From: Archilochus colubris
Lineage: Eukaryota; Chordata; Aves; Apodiformes; Trochilidae
Direction: 5' to 3'
Assembly: GCA_023079485.1 (NCBI GenBank)
Contig: CM041083.1
Location: forward strand, 152,786,552 to 152,850,551
Length of the DNA: 64,000 nucleotides
Shown here piece by piece: positions 1 to 10,116 of the stretch. Positions within the stretch are counted from its first letter, which is position 1. Every line of letters starts with the position of its first letter. A program made the position numbers and the translations under genes. The notes under the pieces are model-generated. The model ran no database searches, was not told the origin of the DNA, and saw only the letters and a program-made list of their open reading frames with translations.

Positions 1-860
1 CAGAGCCATCAATCTCTGTTCACTGACATTTAGGTATTTAGGAAGATTGCCTCACTTGATGTCTGTAATTCAGATCCCACAAAGCAGAAAGTCTGGATCT
101 CTACCTGGGTGATTTGGTGTGACCACTTCTGCACAGAGAAAGAAGAGCCTTGCTATGATGAAGTAGGATAAAATCAGCATATTTTTTAATTTATTTTTTT
201 TTAAAGCTACTGCAAAAAACAGAGATAGCTTCTACCTTGAAGATCTGCTAGTATCTGCCAGATACGTTGTCTATGGTCTCCCCTTGGTTGGTCCATCTGA
301 AGTAAACACGAAACACAACAGTTTCTTTTTTGGCTTGGTCCCTAATTTTCATCCATAAGCTCTCAACATGTTCACCACTGTTTTTCAAAGACCATTCTGT
401 ACAGACAGCCCCATTTTTCACAAAAAGAGCAACCCCTTGCCTCTCCTTTCTTGCCTGCCTCTTCTAAACAGTGGGTAAGTGCCAGATGCAGCTTCAGTCG
501 TGTGGTTTCTCCCAACATATTTCAGTAAGAGAAATTAGACCCTAGCTTTCTGGCTGCACAGTGTCTTCCAGCTCCTCCTGTTTGTTACCCGAGCTGTTGG
601 CATTGGTATAGAGGTGTTTCAGTTGGAATAGTAACTGTGTTACCTTTGTAAAGGTACCCACCCTAATTCCTTTGAGGCATTTCATAATATTTTTCCCTGC
701 AAATTCCTAATGCATCAGCAGTCCCTGGATCTTTCCTGTTACTCAAAACTCGATCCTCTCCTCCCATAAATCTAGTTTAAAGGTCTCCTTATGTGTCTAG
801 CCAGTTTTTAACTAATCCCCATTTTGAATTTACCTCTTAATTCCCTTCTTCTAAAGGAAC
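1..860 (-). mobile_element. CR1 relic: end of ORF1 and start of ORF2 (endonuclease)
   Basis: Decayed non-LTR retrotransposon, read on the minus strand and cut by the window edge. Around 780-830 the translation ends KLARHIRRPLN then stop, matching the usual C-terminus of avian CR1 ORF1. From about 625 down to 540 it gives LYTNANSSGNKQEELED, the start of the CR1 ORF2 endonuclease domain. This is followed by an eroded LTEICWEKPHD (normally ITETWWDDSHD, carrying the catalytic Glu) and, at about 300-380, ESLWMKIRDQAKKETVVF. Toward position 1 only scattered matches remain. There are in-frame stops and a deletion where the GDFNHPDICW motif should lie, so it cannot encode a working enzyme. The order ORF1 end to ORF2 start shows it comes from the middle of the element, so it is not a simple 5'-truncated copy. 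Identification by translation is good; both ends are approximate. Confidence 0.7.
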
Positions 861-874
861 TCCTTTTTATCCAC

Positions 875-891
875 AAAAAAAAAAAAAAAAA
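875..891. repeat. Poly(A) tract, 17 bp
   Basis: Uninterrupted run of 17 A next to the 5' side of the minus-strand CR1 relic. CR1 does not end in poly(A), so this is a simple tract and not its tail. Confidence 0.8.
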
Positions 892-3190
892 GAACCACAA
901 CAACTAATTAAAGAAATAGTAATATTTATTTCATAAAATATTAACATTGAAGAACTCATTAAAAAACTCATATATTAAAAATAAAGAAGATTTTCTAATC
1001 CTTTTCTCATCTTAACACTCCCCTATCTTAGCACCCTCCTTTAAATACTGCTCCACAGACCACTCTAAATAAAACAAGGCATGATAAAAAGCCTCAGTCT
1101 CTCCCATTGGAATAATCGTTCTTCCTATCTAGGGCAAAGATATTTTTTAAAAAGGTTTGGAAAGAAAGTGAGAGTGTCTCTCTTCAATCTTACATTCAGG
1201 ATATTAGCTTGGGCAGAGAAATTCTTCCTGAACTACTCTTGAACAAACAATAGATTTTTTACCAATTTGTTTGTTTGTGTTTTGTTTTCTTCCTTGATGC
1301 ATACTTCATGAAGTATCATTTTGAAGATTTCCTTCCCCTGTAGTGATTGCCTTAAGCACTAGACAAGTAAGTTAGGACAAGTGAAATATTAAAAAAAAAA
1401 AAAAAATCTTTCCAGCTAATATCTGGTCCTATCTGATGCTTCGCATACAAGGCATATGCACATACAGTTCTGAATTCCCTCAGGCAGAGCTACAACTCAT
1501 TTCTGTGCTGGTTTAAATAACTGATTTTATTTGAAATAAATTGAAGTACTGACATGATCAGTCACCAGTATCAGCTAAAAGCTGTCACTAATAGCTGGAA
1601 GTGGAGACGAGCAACTTTCTGAGCCAGCATCTTTCAGAGAAGAGCTCTAAAAGATATCCTTTACAGTCACAAACCAACAACAGTACAATGAGTGTCATGC
1701 TCTGTGTGCTCATGGGACCTCCTTAACTCCATCTCTTGAGTTTTCCCATGTTAGCCAGTGTGTTCTGTGTGCTCTCAATGGATTAGACCTCATGTGTGGC
1801 ATCAACATAGGACTAAGGCCACTATAAGGCCACTATCACATGTTGGCTCTGTTTCTTCTTGTATAGGTGAAACTATCTATAAAATTAATTTTAAGAAGAA
1901 TTACCTAAATAATCTATATGCATTTTTGAAATATGCCAGATTAATGACCAAAATATAATAAAATACAGTATTATCTCACAGTAATTTGATACTGACATTT
2001 TTCTTCAACATGTTTCATGTAAATTTATACATCTCTGCAGATTACTTAATATGTTTTTAATTTTTGTGGCTTTGGAATGATTTTTCTTTTTTTAACATAG
2101 AATTTTTTCTAAGAAAAAGAAACTCCCAAATTTAAAGGGCTTCCTTAAATGGGGAGAAAAGGGAAAGTAATCATGACATAGGCAGAAGCAAACATTTGTT
2201 TCCTAAAGGCATAGAACTGGATAGAATTATTTTAGAAACAGAGTAGAACAGAGTGTAAGCTCAAATCTGTTTATCATCATGACTTCTAATGTAAGTGTCT
2301 AATTAATTAAATGCTTAAGAAATAGTGCTTTCTGTTAATGATCATAAAATTTACTTGTCTAGTTCTAACATTGTGATTCCAGACTTTTTTCTAGCTCAGT
2401 TTTCTATTGACATCACTACCTTCTCAAATGTGACTTGACAAGGTAATATTGACATTGTAGGTCTACAAAATACATCAGATAAAAAATGCTGTTTGACATC
2501 CACTTCTAATGTAATAATTATCTTCCAGTGAATGTACCAAACCAGAATGACAGATGTCCTTCATCCATCAGATCAATCTGTGTCAATCCACATATGCCCT
2601 ATTAGGCTTTTCCTTTTCCAATTTATTTAAGGTTGTATTTGTGTTACCATTTTAGAAATACTGGCTATGTCTTGAAATTTAATCCATTGAGGTTTCTACA
2701 TCTACTACAGATGTTTGTCTTAAAAATTTGCTTTTCAGTTATCTTTTAGTGCTTCACAGGAGACTGATCTATGTTTTAGATATTTTTTTTTCTTGAATTG
2801 CAAGATGCTCAACCTTTCCCCTTTTCATCTGTGTAACTCTAATTGAAATAAGCCTTTATATATATGTTTTTCTACAGCTGCTGTCTACACCGGCTTTTTC
2901 TTTATTTGATATGGTTTATTTCTCCTAGTCCTTGAGGCTTCTAACAATGTTTGAGTTATGCTTCAGACTGTCAAAAGTAGTGGTATACTGTCTTCTAATT
3001 ACTGTCTCTTCTGCCATTCACTTCGGGGCTCAAAGGAAGCCTAAGAACAAATTCAGCTTTCACGTAATATCACAAAATATTCAGATATATCCAGCTCTGG
3101 TCAAAAGATATATTTTTTGTGGAAGAAATTTTCCTTTCTTATTTAAAGTAAAAATGATTTTTTTTTTTTTATACAAACATTTTTATTGTA
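892..3190. other. Unique AT-rich sequence, no gene recognised
   Basis: No repeat family, RNA gene or convincing exon was seen. The only simple sequence is a 16-A run at 1391-1406 and short T runs near 2788 and 3157. The open frames here are below 90 codons and are rich in Phe, Lys and Ile, as expected by chance in AT-rich DNA. Confidence 0.6.
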
Positions 3191-3199
3191 ATATGTGTT

Positions 3200-3790
3200 G
3201 AAAAATCTACTCTTCACACCTGCAGAGGAACACAAGGAGACCATAACAGATGAGGAACCCCATAAATACTCTGCGAGGCGCAGCCCAGGGTCCATCAGCC
3301 CATCAAAAGACCATCTTCACAAACCAGAGGAGCACTGGCAGGCACAATGCAGGCACAATGGCAAGCAGAAACCCAAACTGAGCACTCAGATGAAGGAATA
3401 CTCTGTCCAGACTCTATCCAGAGCTGTCCCAGGAGAGTCTCAGTCCCAGTGTTGAAGCCTGAAACACATCAGGAAGAGTCAAGGGGAGAAATTCTCCAGA
3501 ACACCTTTCAGATTTATGAGGGTTGCTGCCTAGTGGTCTGGGAACCATTGTAACATGTAGGGTTAGAGTTTCTGGGTATTGCACAAGCCTCATTTCAGAA
3601 TATTTAAGGGAGGATCCCAAGGAAAGAAAAGGGAGGGGCTTATACGATTTGCAGAAGAACAATTGCATGAAGTTTCATGGGGAACCAACTGGTCAGTGTG
3701 CTTGTCTGGCAACATTCTGTGCCTGATCAACACCACCTCTCTTGTCTTCATGTTATATTCCTTTCTAACTGGGTGAGGATTCTCTGTACT
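3200..3790 (-). mobile_element. Possible endogenous retrovirus LTR, unclassified
   Basis: This block is visibly richer in G+C than its surroundings. Read on the minus strand it has the layout of an LTR: an AT-moderate upstream part, a TATA-like CGTATAAGCCCC (around 3636-3647), a second TTAAATA element (around 3601-3607), then a GC-richer downstream part. The reading reminds me of avian LTR sequence, but I cannot place the family and see no clear TG/CA ends or target duplication. Two small open frames on the plus strand (3195-3455 and 3347-3553) lie inside it and match no protein I know. It could also be an unrelated middle-repetitive sequence. Confidence 0.35.
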
Positions 3791-4260
3791 GTGTGTAGAG
3801 AGGATGAATTAGGCTGGAGGTGGTTTAGCCGTTTTGAACTCCACTGTTAGCTGCTTTATGGTAGGGGGCTGTCACCCATGTGTGTGTGTGTATGTGTGTG
3901 TGTGTGTATTTGTACAGGAGTCTGCGTTGCAAGCAGCAGCAGGAGTGAGGATGGATGTACAAGTCACAAGTGACAGAACTTGGCAGCAAGCAGGCTCAGT
4001 GATCTGGGAGTGTGTATGTCCCTAAGGGCCAGCTCTGAGTATGAGAGCACCCATGGGTCTCTGAGGTTGAGACCACAGGGGGTGGCCATGAGATTTGCTG
4101 GCTATGGGGGAAAAGGAATTTATGTGGGTGAGTGGGTCAGTACTCAGCTGGGGTGGGGCTGTGGTTCTGGGGACTAATATATTCAGGTGGCTGGAACTGG
4201 GCAGGCTAGGATGCAGGGATGGCTACTTGCCAGACTGAGCATTGTAGCCCAGCTGCTGGA
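3791..4260. other. GC-richer block, possibly repetitive, not identified
   Basis: G-rich sequence on the plus strand containing a TG microsatellite and several loosely repeated words (CAGCAGCAGGAGTGAGG, GGCTGGAACTGGG). Its composition differs from the AT-rich flanks, which suggests an inserted or repetitive element. No translation or terminal structure is recognisable. Confidence 0.35.
3879..3908. repeat. (TG)n microsatellite
   Basis: About 30 bp of TG dinucleotide repeats with one TA interruption. Likely length-polymorphic. Confidence 0.85.
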
Positions 4261-4272
4261 GGGGTCCATCTC

Positions 4273-4316
4273 GTACATATGCACATAGATACATAAATAC
4301 ATCCACATAAACGTAT
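4273..4316. repeat. Degenerate ACAT/ATAC-type simple repeat
   Basis: Imperfect tetranucleotide repeat of the ACATA/ATACA type. It matches in composition the complementary TGTA repeat 110 bp downstream. Confidence 0.5.
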
Positions 4317-4426
4317 ATTCTCACCAGTAGATCATTGTCCTGCTCAGCTGAAAAGTAGCAGGATGAATATATTGGTTCTGGTTTTTTTCATGGACTGCAT
4401 GCCTGTGATCTAAGGCTGTTGCCCAG

Positions 4427-4471
4427 GTATGTATATATGTATGCATGCATGTATGTATGTATATATATACA
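4427..4471. repeat. (TGTA)n / (TA)n compound microsatellite
   Basis: Tandem TATG/TGTA units (GTATGTAT, ATGCATGC, GTATGTATGT) ending in an ATATATATAC tail. Confidence 0.8.
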
Positions 4472-5045
4472 CCATAAGTGCGTGTGTGCACTTTCTCTGT
4501 TTGCAGGTGCTGGGAATTTTCAGCCTTGCTACAAGTTGACAAGTTGGAGCTGGGTGTATGGCAGTGCAGCAGATTCATCTCTCTTGCATTGTTGGAACCT
4601 GAATGATATGTTTTCTTCTGTATTTCATAGCATTATTTTAACTTTTTGACATTTTTAATACAGCATTTTATGTTTCAGCATTTCACAATCTATAAGAAAT
4701 TTTTCACCTGTCCTACTCCTGACATTTATTTTTATTATCTTATTAAAGATTGCTGTAATTTAAACGTTTAATTCTCCAGTTTGATAGAATCACTGACTGC
4801 TGGCTATTGAAAATGTTTTAATAGATAAAGTAAAAGAAATACAATGTGAAAGCACTTTATTATACTTCAACAGTAACAAATAGAAAAACTGCAGTGCAAT
4901 ATCAATATTGCAGTTTTGTGGAATATCTGTCATTTGAGAAATTACATTAAAATAGAAAGTAAAAAATTGGTTTTAATTATGACTACCCTGTAAAGAAAAA
5001 GGGCAAATCTAAACCAGTCTAAGTGCATTGAAACTAAAATTAACA
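4472..5045. other. Unique AT-rich sequence, no gene recognised
   Basis: No repeat family or coding signal recognised. Intergenic or intronic spacer. Confidence 0.5.
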
Positions 5046-5547
5046 TGACAGTGGCTCAGGTGTACAAAAGCAGATGGAGGAGAGAATGGTAAGGGTCAAA
5101 GTGTGGCAACTAGTGACTTGAGGCAAAGTGAAACAAGTAATTAATTTACTACTTCCCATCAGCTGGTGGGTGCTCAGCCATCTTCAGGGAAACAGGGGGC
5201 AACATGTGCAATGGTTGCTTGGGAAGAAAAAGGGCTTCTGGATGTCCCCTCTTCCTGCCTATTTTCTCATCTTTTAGTGCTGAGCATGATTTTATATTAT
5301 AGTATATACCTTTGGTCAGTTTGGGTCATCTATCTCAGCGGTGAGCCCTCAAAAATTTCTGTTTGACCTCAGCTTGATCACTGGCCAGGCTGTGTGGGAA
5401 CAGAGATGACCCTGACACTGTGTAAACACTGCTCAACAATAGCTAATACAGAGTGGTCTGCTAACACAGTTTTGGTAATCCAAACAATAGCACACAGGAG
5501 CTAATAAAAAGAAAGTAACTCTGTCACATCACAGCCCAAACTAGTAC
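5046..5547 (-). mobile_element. Old solo LTR, family A (avian ERV, probably ERVL-like), antisense
   Basis: The reverse complement aligns by eye, in order and along most of its length, with the LTR at 56949-57538. The 5' end reads TGTACTAGTTTGGGC, corresponding to TGCTAGTTTTGGCTGGG in the other copy. Next come the AGTTAnTTTCT block, the TGTnnAnACAC blocks, the segment around the core promoter (ATCATGCTCAGCA), and the GATGGCTGAGCACCnnCnnGCTGATGGGAAG segment near the 3' end. The TATA box kept as TATAAA in the other copy is eroded here (around 5268-5275). No internal retroviral sequence adjoins it, so it is a solo LTR or a fragment. No clear target duplication was found. It is more diverged than the 57-kb copy. 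Confidence 0.6.
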
Positions 5548-6171
5548 ATGTTGGTTTTTTCCCTCCATATTTAAAAGAAAATAGAATGCAAGGATACAAA
5601 AATAAAAAATTTGCAAGGATGTGCATCATTATCATTCAAAACCTTCAGTATTTCTCCTCGTTGAGCAGGCTAACATAATCTGTTTAGTCATAAACAAGGT
5701 ACTACCTCAAAAAGTAAACAAACACCCTCCCTCTGAAATTATATGATGTTATTATTGAAGAATAAAAAGAATAAATGGAAATATTTTCTTCCTTTTTCTC
5801 TTTTTTTTTATTATTGTGCCTCTTGTCAGGGAAGAAAATTACATTAAACGTGACAGGTACTGTTCTGGCTTGAAAACATCTTGCATGGGAGAAAAGAAAG
5901 TCATGTAAATTCAAATGTGAATCAAGTTCTGTCATGGTACATGGACAAAATCAATAATTGCTCTGTAGAAGATGGCTCTCTCAACAAAAACCTTGCATAA
6001 TGACTTATGGGAAAATATATTTGAAATATATATTTCTTAACATTTTCCTAAAGGTTTTTGTTGATTCATACATAAAAATAACAACATCCTCAATTACTGA
6101 AAAACTACATCAATCCTCATACAATACATATTTTGAGCTGCCATTAAAGATAATGAAAATAGCAAAAAATG
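5548..6171. other. Unique AT-rich sequence, no gene recognised
   Basis: Low-complexity A/T stretches (for example 5775-5815) in otherwise ordinary unique sequence. Confidence 0.5.
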
Positions 6172-6321
6172 ACAGAATCACAGGAATTGGAATGGTCCTC
6201 TAGAGATCATGTAGTCCAATCCCCCTGCTACAGCAGGATTGCCTTAGGGCACATTACACAGGATTGCATCCAAGTGAGTTTCGAATGTCTCCAGAGAAGA
6301 AGTCTCCACAACCTCTGTATC
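6172..6321 (-). mobile_element. CR1 3' end, antisense
   Basis: Starts with GACAGAATCACAGGAATTGG, the reverse of a CR1 3' terminus. It continues through the conserved block that ends in two CCCCCTGC-like words (around 6218) and a TCTCCACAACCTCTG motif (around 6305-6319). It therefore holds about 150 bp of the 3' UTR and last ORF2 codons. It stops where the plus-strand CR1 fragment begins, giving a head-to-head pair. Confidence 0.75.
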
Positions 6322-7029
6322 ATCACTAAAGTTGCTGATGATACAAAAGTGGGAGGTGTGGCTGACAGCTCAGATGGGGTGGCTCTGCTGTGTGTGGGGC
6401 TCTGCTGCCATCCAGAGTATCCTTGACAGGATGGAGAACTGGGCAGAGGGCAAACCCCATGGCATCCTGGGGTGCATCAAGAAGAGCATGGTAAACAGGT
6501 TGAGGGAGGTTATCTTCCCTCTCTATTCTGCCCTGGTGAGGCCCTATCTGGAGTTCTGTGTGCAGTTCTGGGCTGCTCAGTATATGAAGAGCAAGGAACT
6601 ACCAGACAGAGTCCAGTACAGAGCCACGAAGGTGATTAGGGGAGGGACTGGAGCACCCACTCTATGAGGAAAGGCTGGGAGCTGGATCTGTTCATCCTTG
6701 GAGAAGAGGAGGCTGAGGAGGGATCTCATCAATGTTTATAAATATCCAAGGGGTAGATGTCAGGAGGATGAGATCAGACTTTTTTCAGTGGTGGCCAGTG
6801 TCAAAACATGGGGCTATGGATGGTCACAAACTGGAACACAGGAGGTTCAACCTAAGCATAAGGAAAAACTTCTCCACTGTAAGAGTGACAGAGCTGGAAC
6901 AGGCTGCCAGAGGGGTTGTGGAGTCTATTCCTGGAGGCATTCAAAACCCACATGGACATCACCCTTTGCAACCTACTACTGATCTACAGAGGTCCCTTCC
7001 AAGCCCTAACATTCTGTGATTCTGTGGGT
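6322..7029 (+). pseudogene. CR1 ORF2 relic (RT C-terminal part and 3' end)
   Basis: The translation opens with VADDTKVGG (6331 onward), the reverse-transcriptase active-site motif C of CR1 (consensus FADDTKLGG). It then skips by internal deletion to GCIKKSMVNRLREV and LYSALVRPYLEFCVQFW, the conserved post-RT region. After a frameshift near 6650 come EKRRLRRDLINVYKYP and later the KLEHRRFNLSIRKNFSTVRV block. The segment ends at the typical terminus ATTCTGTGATTCTGTG (about 7012-7027), so the 3' end is complete. Several frameshifts and deletions make it a dead copy. The 111-residue open frame at 6332-6667 is this relic, not a host gene. Confidence 0.85.
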
Positions 7030-10000
7030 ACTGCTCTGAACTGCCACTCGGGAAGCCAAGATCCTACAATGTCAGCCCAAGTCTGTCTTTGTTTTCAGCT
7101 CCACAGTGGAAGAAGTTAAGTTAGACTAAACTCTGTAAGTTTGGTTTAACTAATGTATTCATCCCCCTATTATGATGTGCCGCATATTGTTTCACAGCAA
7201 TCCTATTTGGATATAAACTATCAGCAAATGTACCAGGACCAGAATTTAATCCTGCTTGTGTATTCTGCTTACAGATTTATATTTTATATGATACTATTTC
7301 AAACAGAAGTATATTCTAACATATGTTTGTTTCAGCTTCTGTGAGGCTGAAAAACTATTATTTTAACTATTGATTTTTTTCCCTGCTATAGATAGCTTAG
7401 ATTTAATTTGGAATCTACTAATGTGTGCTTTGTTTAAGCCTTTTTTTGTGTTTATGACTAAAGTGTTGCTGCACAGTGAAGTAACAAAGGTTCAGAAATC
7501 CAAATTCATAATCAAAATAAAAAAAACCAAAACAAAACCAAAACCATCATCCAGACTAGTACAGCATTTTCTACAAGAATAATTGGATGAATGTAAAAGA
7601 TAATTGACTATTTTTAAGGTATCCATTATTGCAGTGAGGAGAAGCAATAAAATGACAACATTTGGCTTCTATAATCTCTACATCTGTACACAATATCAAG
7701 GGAAAAGGAAAGAAAAGATGAAATACAGGAACAGTAGATAATATAATACCTTCACTCTTTTACTTCATAGTCTCTGGAGACAAATGTAATGAATATACAC
7801 TTACATATGGCCATTCAGAAACAGTTATGCACTTTCATGCCTTTAAGCTTGTACTTTATTTTCACTTCTGACCATTTCTAAGCTATCCAGATAACATCGT
7901 GTAATGTGTCAGGAGACAATCAGAGGGAAAACAACAGCTGAGAAGTTTTCAGGAAGGTCATTTCAGCAAAGATGCCCAGGGGAATGAAAAAATACAAAAT
8001 ATGTATTCCATCTTTGACTTTTTGATGTTGAAAAAATATATTGTCTTTAGGACCAGTGTTTCAAGGCAAGAAGAAATTTCATCTACTCTAAGTGTGTTCT
8101 TAAAAATGTCTAGTGCAGAACCAACATGATTAAAATCTGAAAGAAAATATCCATTCCAATGAGGCTTCTTAAAAGGAAACAAAAAAGAAGCATATACTCT
8201 GCCTTGAACAATCACCACTTTAGTAATTTTAACTTCTCCAAACACCTGGTTTGAATACAGAATGCTCAGAATGAGCTCTAGCAACTAAAAATTATTAGGG
8301 AGCCATCAAGTTGTACTACATTGTTATTTACATCTTTTCACATTAAATTCTTCAATATCAGTGAATGCTTCATATCATATCAAACAACACTCAGTAACTG
8401 GTTTGTAACTTTTGTATATTTGTTTTTCATTTATCACTTCTGGGTTGCCTTGTTTTGTTTTGTTTTTCTCATTTAATTTGTTTGTTTGCAAGTGAAATGT
8501 TTTATATTTATGTTTTGTGTGTTCTGGCTTCTAGTCCTCCCTCATTTGGAATAGGAATGAAAAGATACCTTGACAAGATTTAAGAATGTCTGACAAATCA
8601 ATAGATGTAAAAAAAATAAGGAAACCTCAAAATTAGTTAGGAAAAACAGTCAGGAAAACATTCCTTTGCCATCCTATGGTCTGACTGAAAGTCCACAAAA
8701 CTTTTACATTGGCTGCATCAAATCTTATTTCAAGCCATAATTAGATAGGTAAAAAAATGCAACACAAACTAAAGGGATTTTCATCTTACAAGGCTGAATG
8801 CCTGATTAATGTCTTATACCTGTTTGCTTTTCATCATGCTTCTTAATCCAAAAAGAATCAAAGTTGGATCAAAGACAATTCAAGTTGAACCTCTAGTTTG
8901 TATCTCAGCTTTGTGATTTGAGGTGTACTTCAATATCTGTGTACTTACTTTACTCTTTTGATTCTACAGTGGAAATCATTTGCCATGTCACCGAGAAAGA
9001 GAGGATGAGAGAGAAACTCAAGAAATAAGAAATTTTGGCTATAGTAGTGAGCAGGAGGACATCTTACAGACAAGAAGGATATTTACATTCAAAACAGTGC
9101 TGCTGATCTTGCATCATCCAACCAATGTTATTTTGTTCAGCTCTTCTCTTTGTGCTCTGTTATGTCATAGAAACCTTTCTGAATTCAGACTGTGCATCCT
9201 GATTATTTTCTTTTAGTTAAATTATTTTTCACTCTTAATGTAATAAAGAAGAAAAAGTTAACAAGAAAAAAAAGCTTCACAACGATGCATTTCATAGATG
9301 ATGAATTACATATGACCATGTACTATATAAATTCATATGCATAGTCAGTATAATCATGTATCAGTGGAGGAAGAAAACACTTCCACAATATAGACTATTA
9401 TTTATTCCAGGAGTACTGGTCTTCTTCAGACAAAAAACATGCTTCTCTTCATTATACACTTCTAATCATATCTTATGGGGAATCAGTTTGGTATTGTCTC
9501 TAAAAAAATATGTCTAGTTTCAGTCAGAAAGCTATTTTGTTAAAAAAAAGAAAGGAATTAATAAATAAACAGAATTGTCACTAAAAACAAATAAAATACC
9601 GGGAAACTGATAAAAACTACACACTTTTAAAAAATTGAGTGAAAAACCCAAAGAAAAGTGCAGCCACCAGTACATCACTTGAAATCTTCCAATTAAGAGT
9701 TTATAGAAAAGACCAACAAGATTAGGAAGTCATAATTTCATTTTGCAGCTATTACAATGTCTGCTCCTGGACATCCAGTTTAAAATGTGTGTTTGAGTAT
9801 AAAACAGGAGTGTTGAGCTACTGATGACTTCAGGTATGTATGTTTTTGGTTTTTGTATGGGGTTTTTTTGAGTGAAAAAACACTGCTAGAGATCAGAGAG
9901 AAAAAAGAAATTAATTTTGACAACTATAGCATCAAGATATTACTATGGAGAGGTATGATTTTGCATTTTGAAATAAGGTAAAAGTTGAAGATGTTCTTAA

Positions 10001-10032
10001 TGGCTAAGAGATCAATATGAAACGTCAAGATA
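7030..10032. other. About 3 kb of unique AT-rich sequence
   Basis: No transposon family was recognised. Contains an A-rich tract at about 7514-7551 and TTTG-type T-rich sequence at about 8446-8490. An open frame at 8980-9216 follows a pyrimidine tract and an AG (8961-8970), but its translation matches nothing I know and it has no other exon signals. Confidence 0.5.
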
Positions 10033-10116
10033 GAAAGAATAAAATAAAAAAATAAAATAAAATAAAAAAGTAAAATAAAATAAACAAACAAACAACAAAA
10101 AAAAAACAAAAAAAAG
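10033..10116. repeat. A-rich simple repeat, (AAAAT)n then (AAAC)n
   Basis: Runs of AAAAT units pass into AAAC and poly(A) units over about 84 bp. The Phe-rich minus-strand frame that covers it (9924-10109) is an artefact of low complexity. Confidence 0.85.

Noticed and set aside
3195..3455. 86-codon open frame that might be an exon
   Set aside because: No recognisable homology, no convincing splice signals, and it sits in a possible LTR in the opposite direction.
8980..9216. 78-codon frame after a pyrimidine tract and AG
   Set aside because: A single weak acceptor-like signal only; the hydrophobic end is typical of chance frames in AT-rich DNA.
9924..10109. Phe-rich small protein on the minus strand
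   Set aside because: Direct translation of an (AAAAT)n simple repeat.
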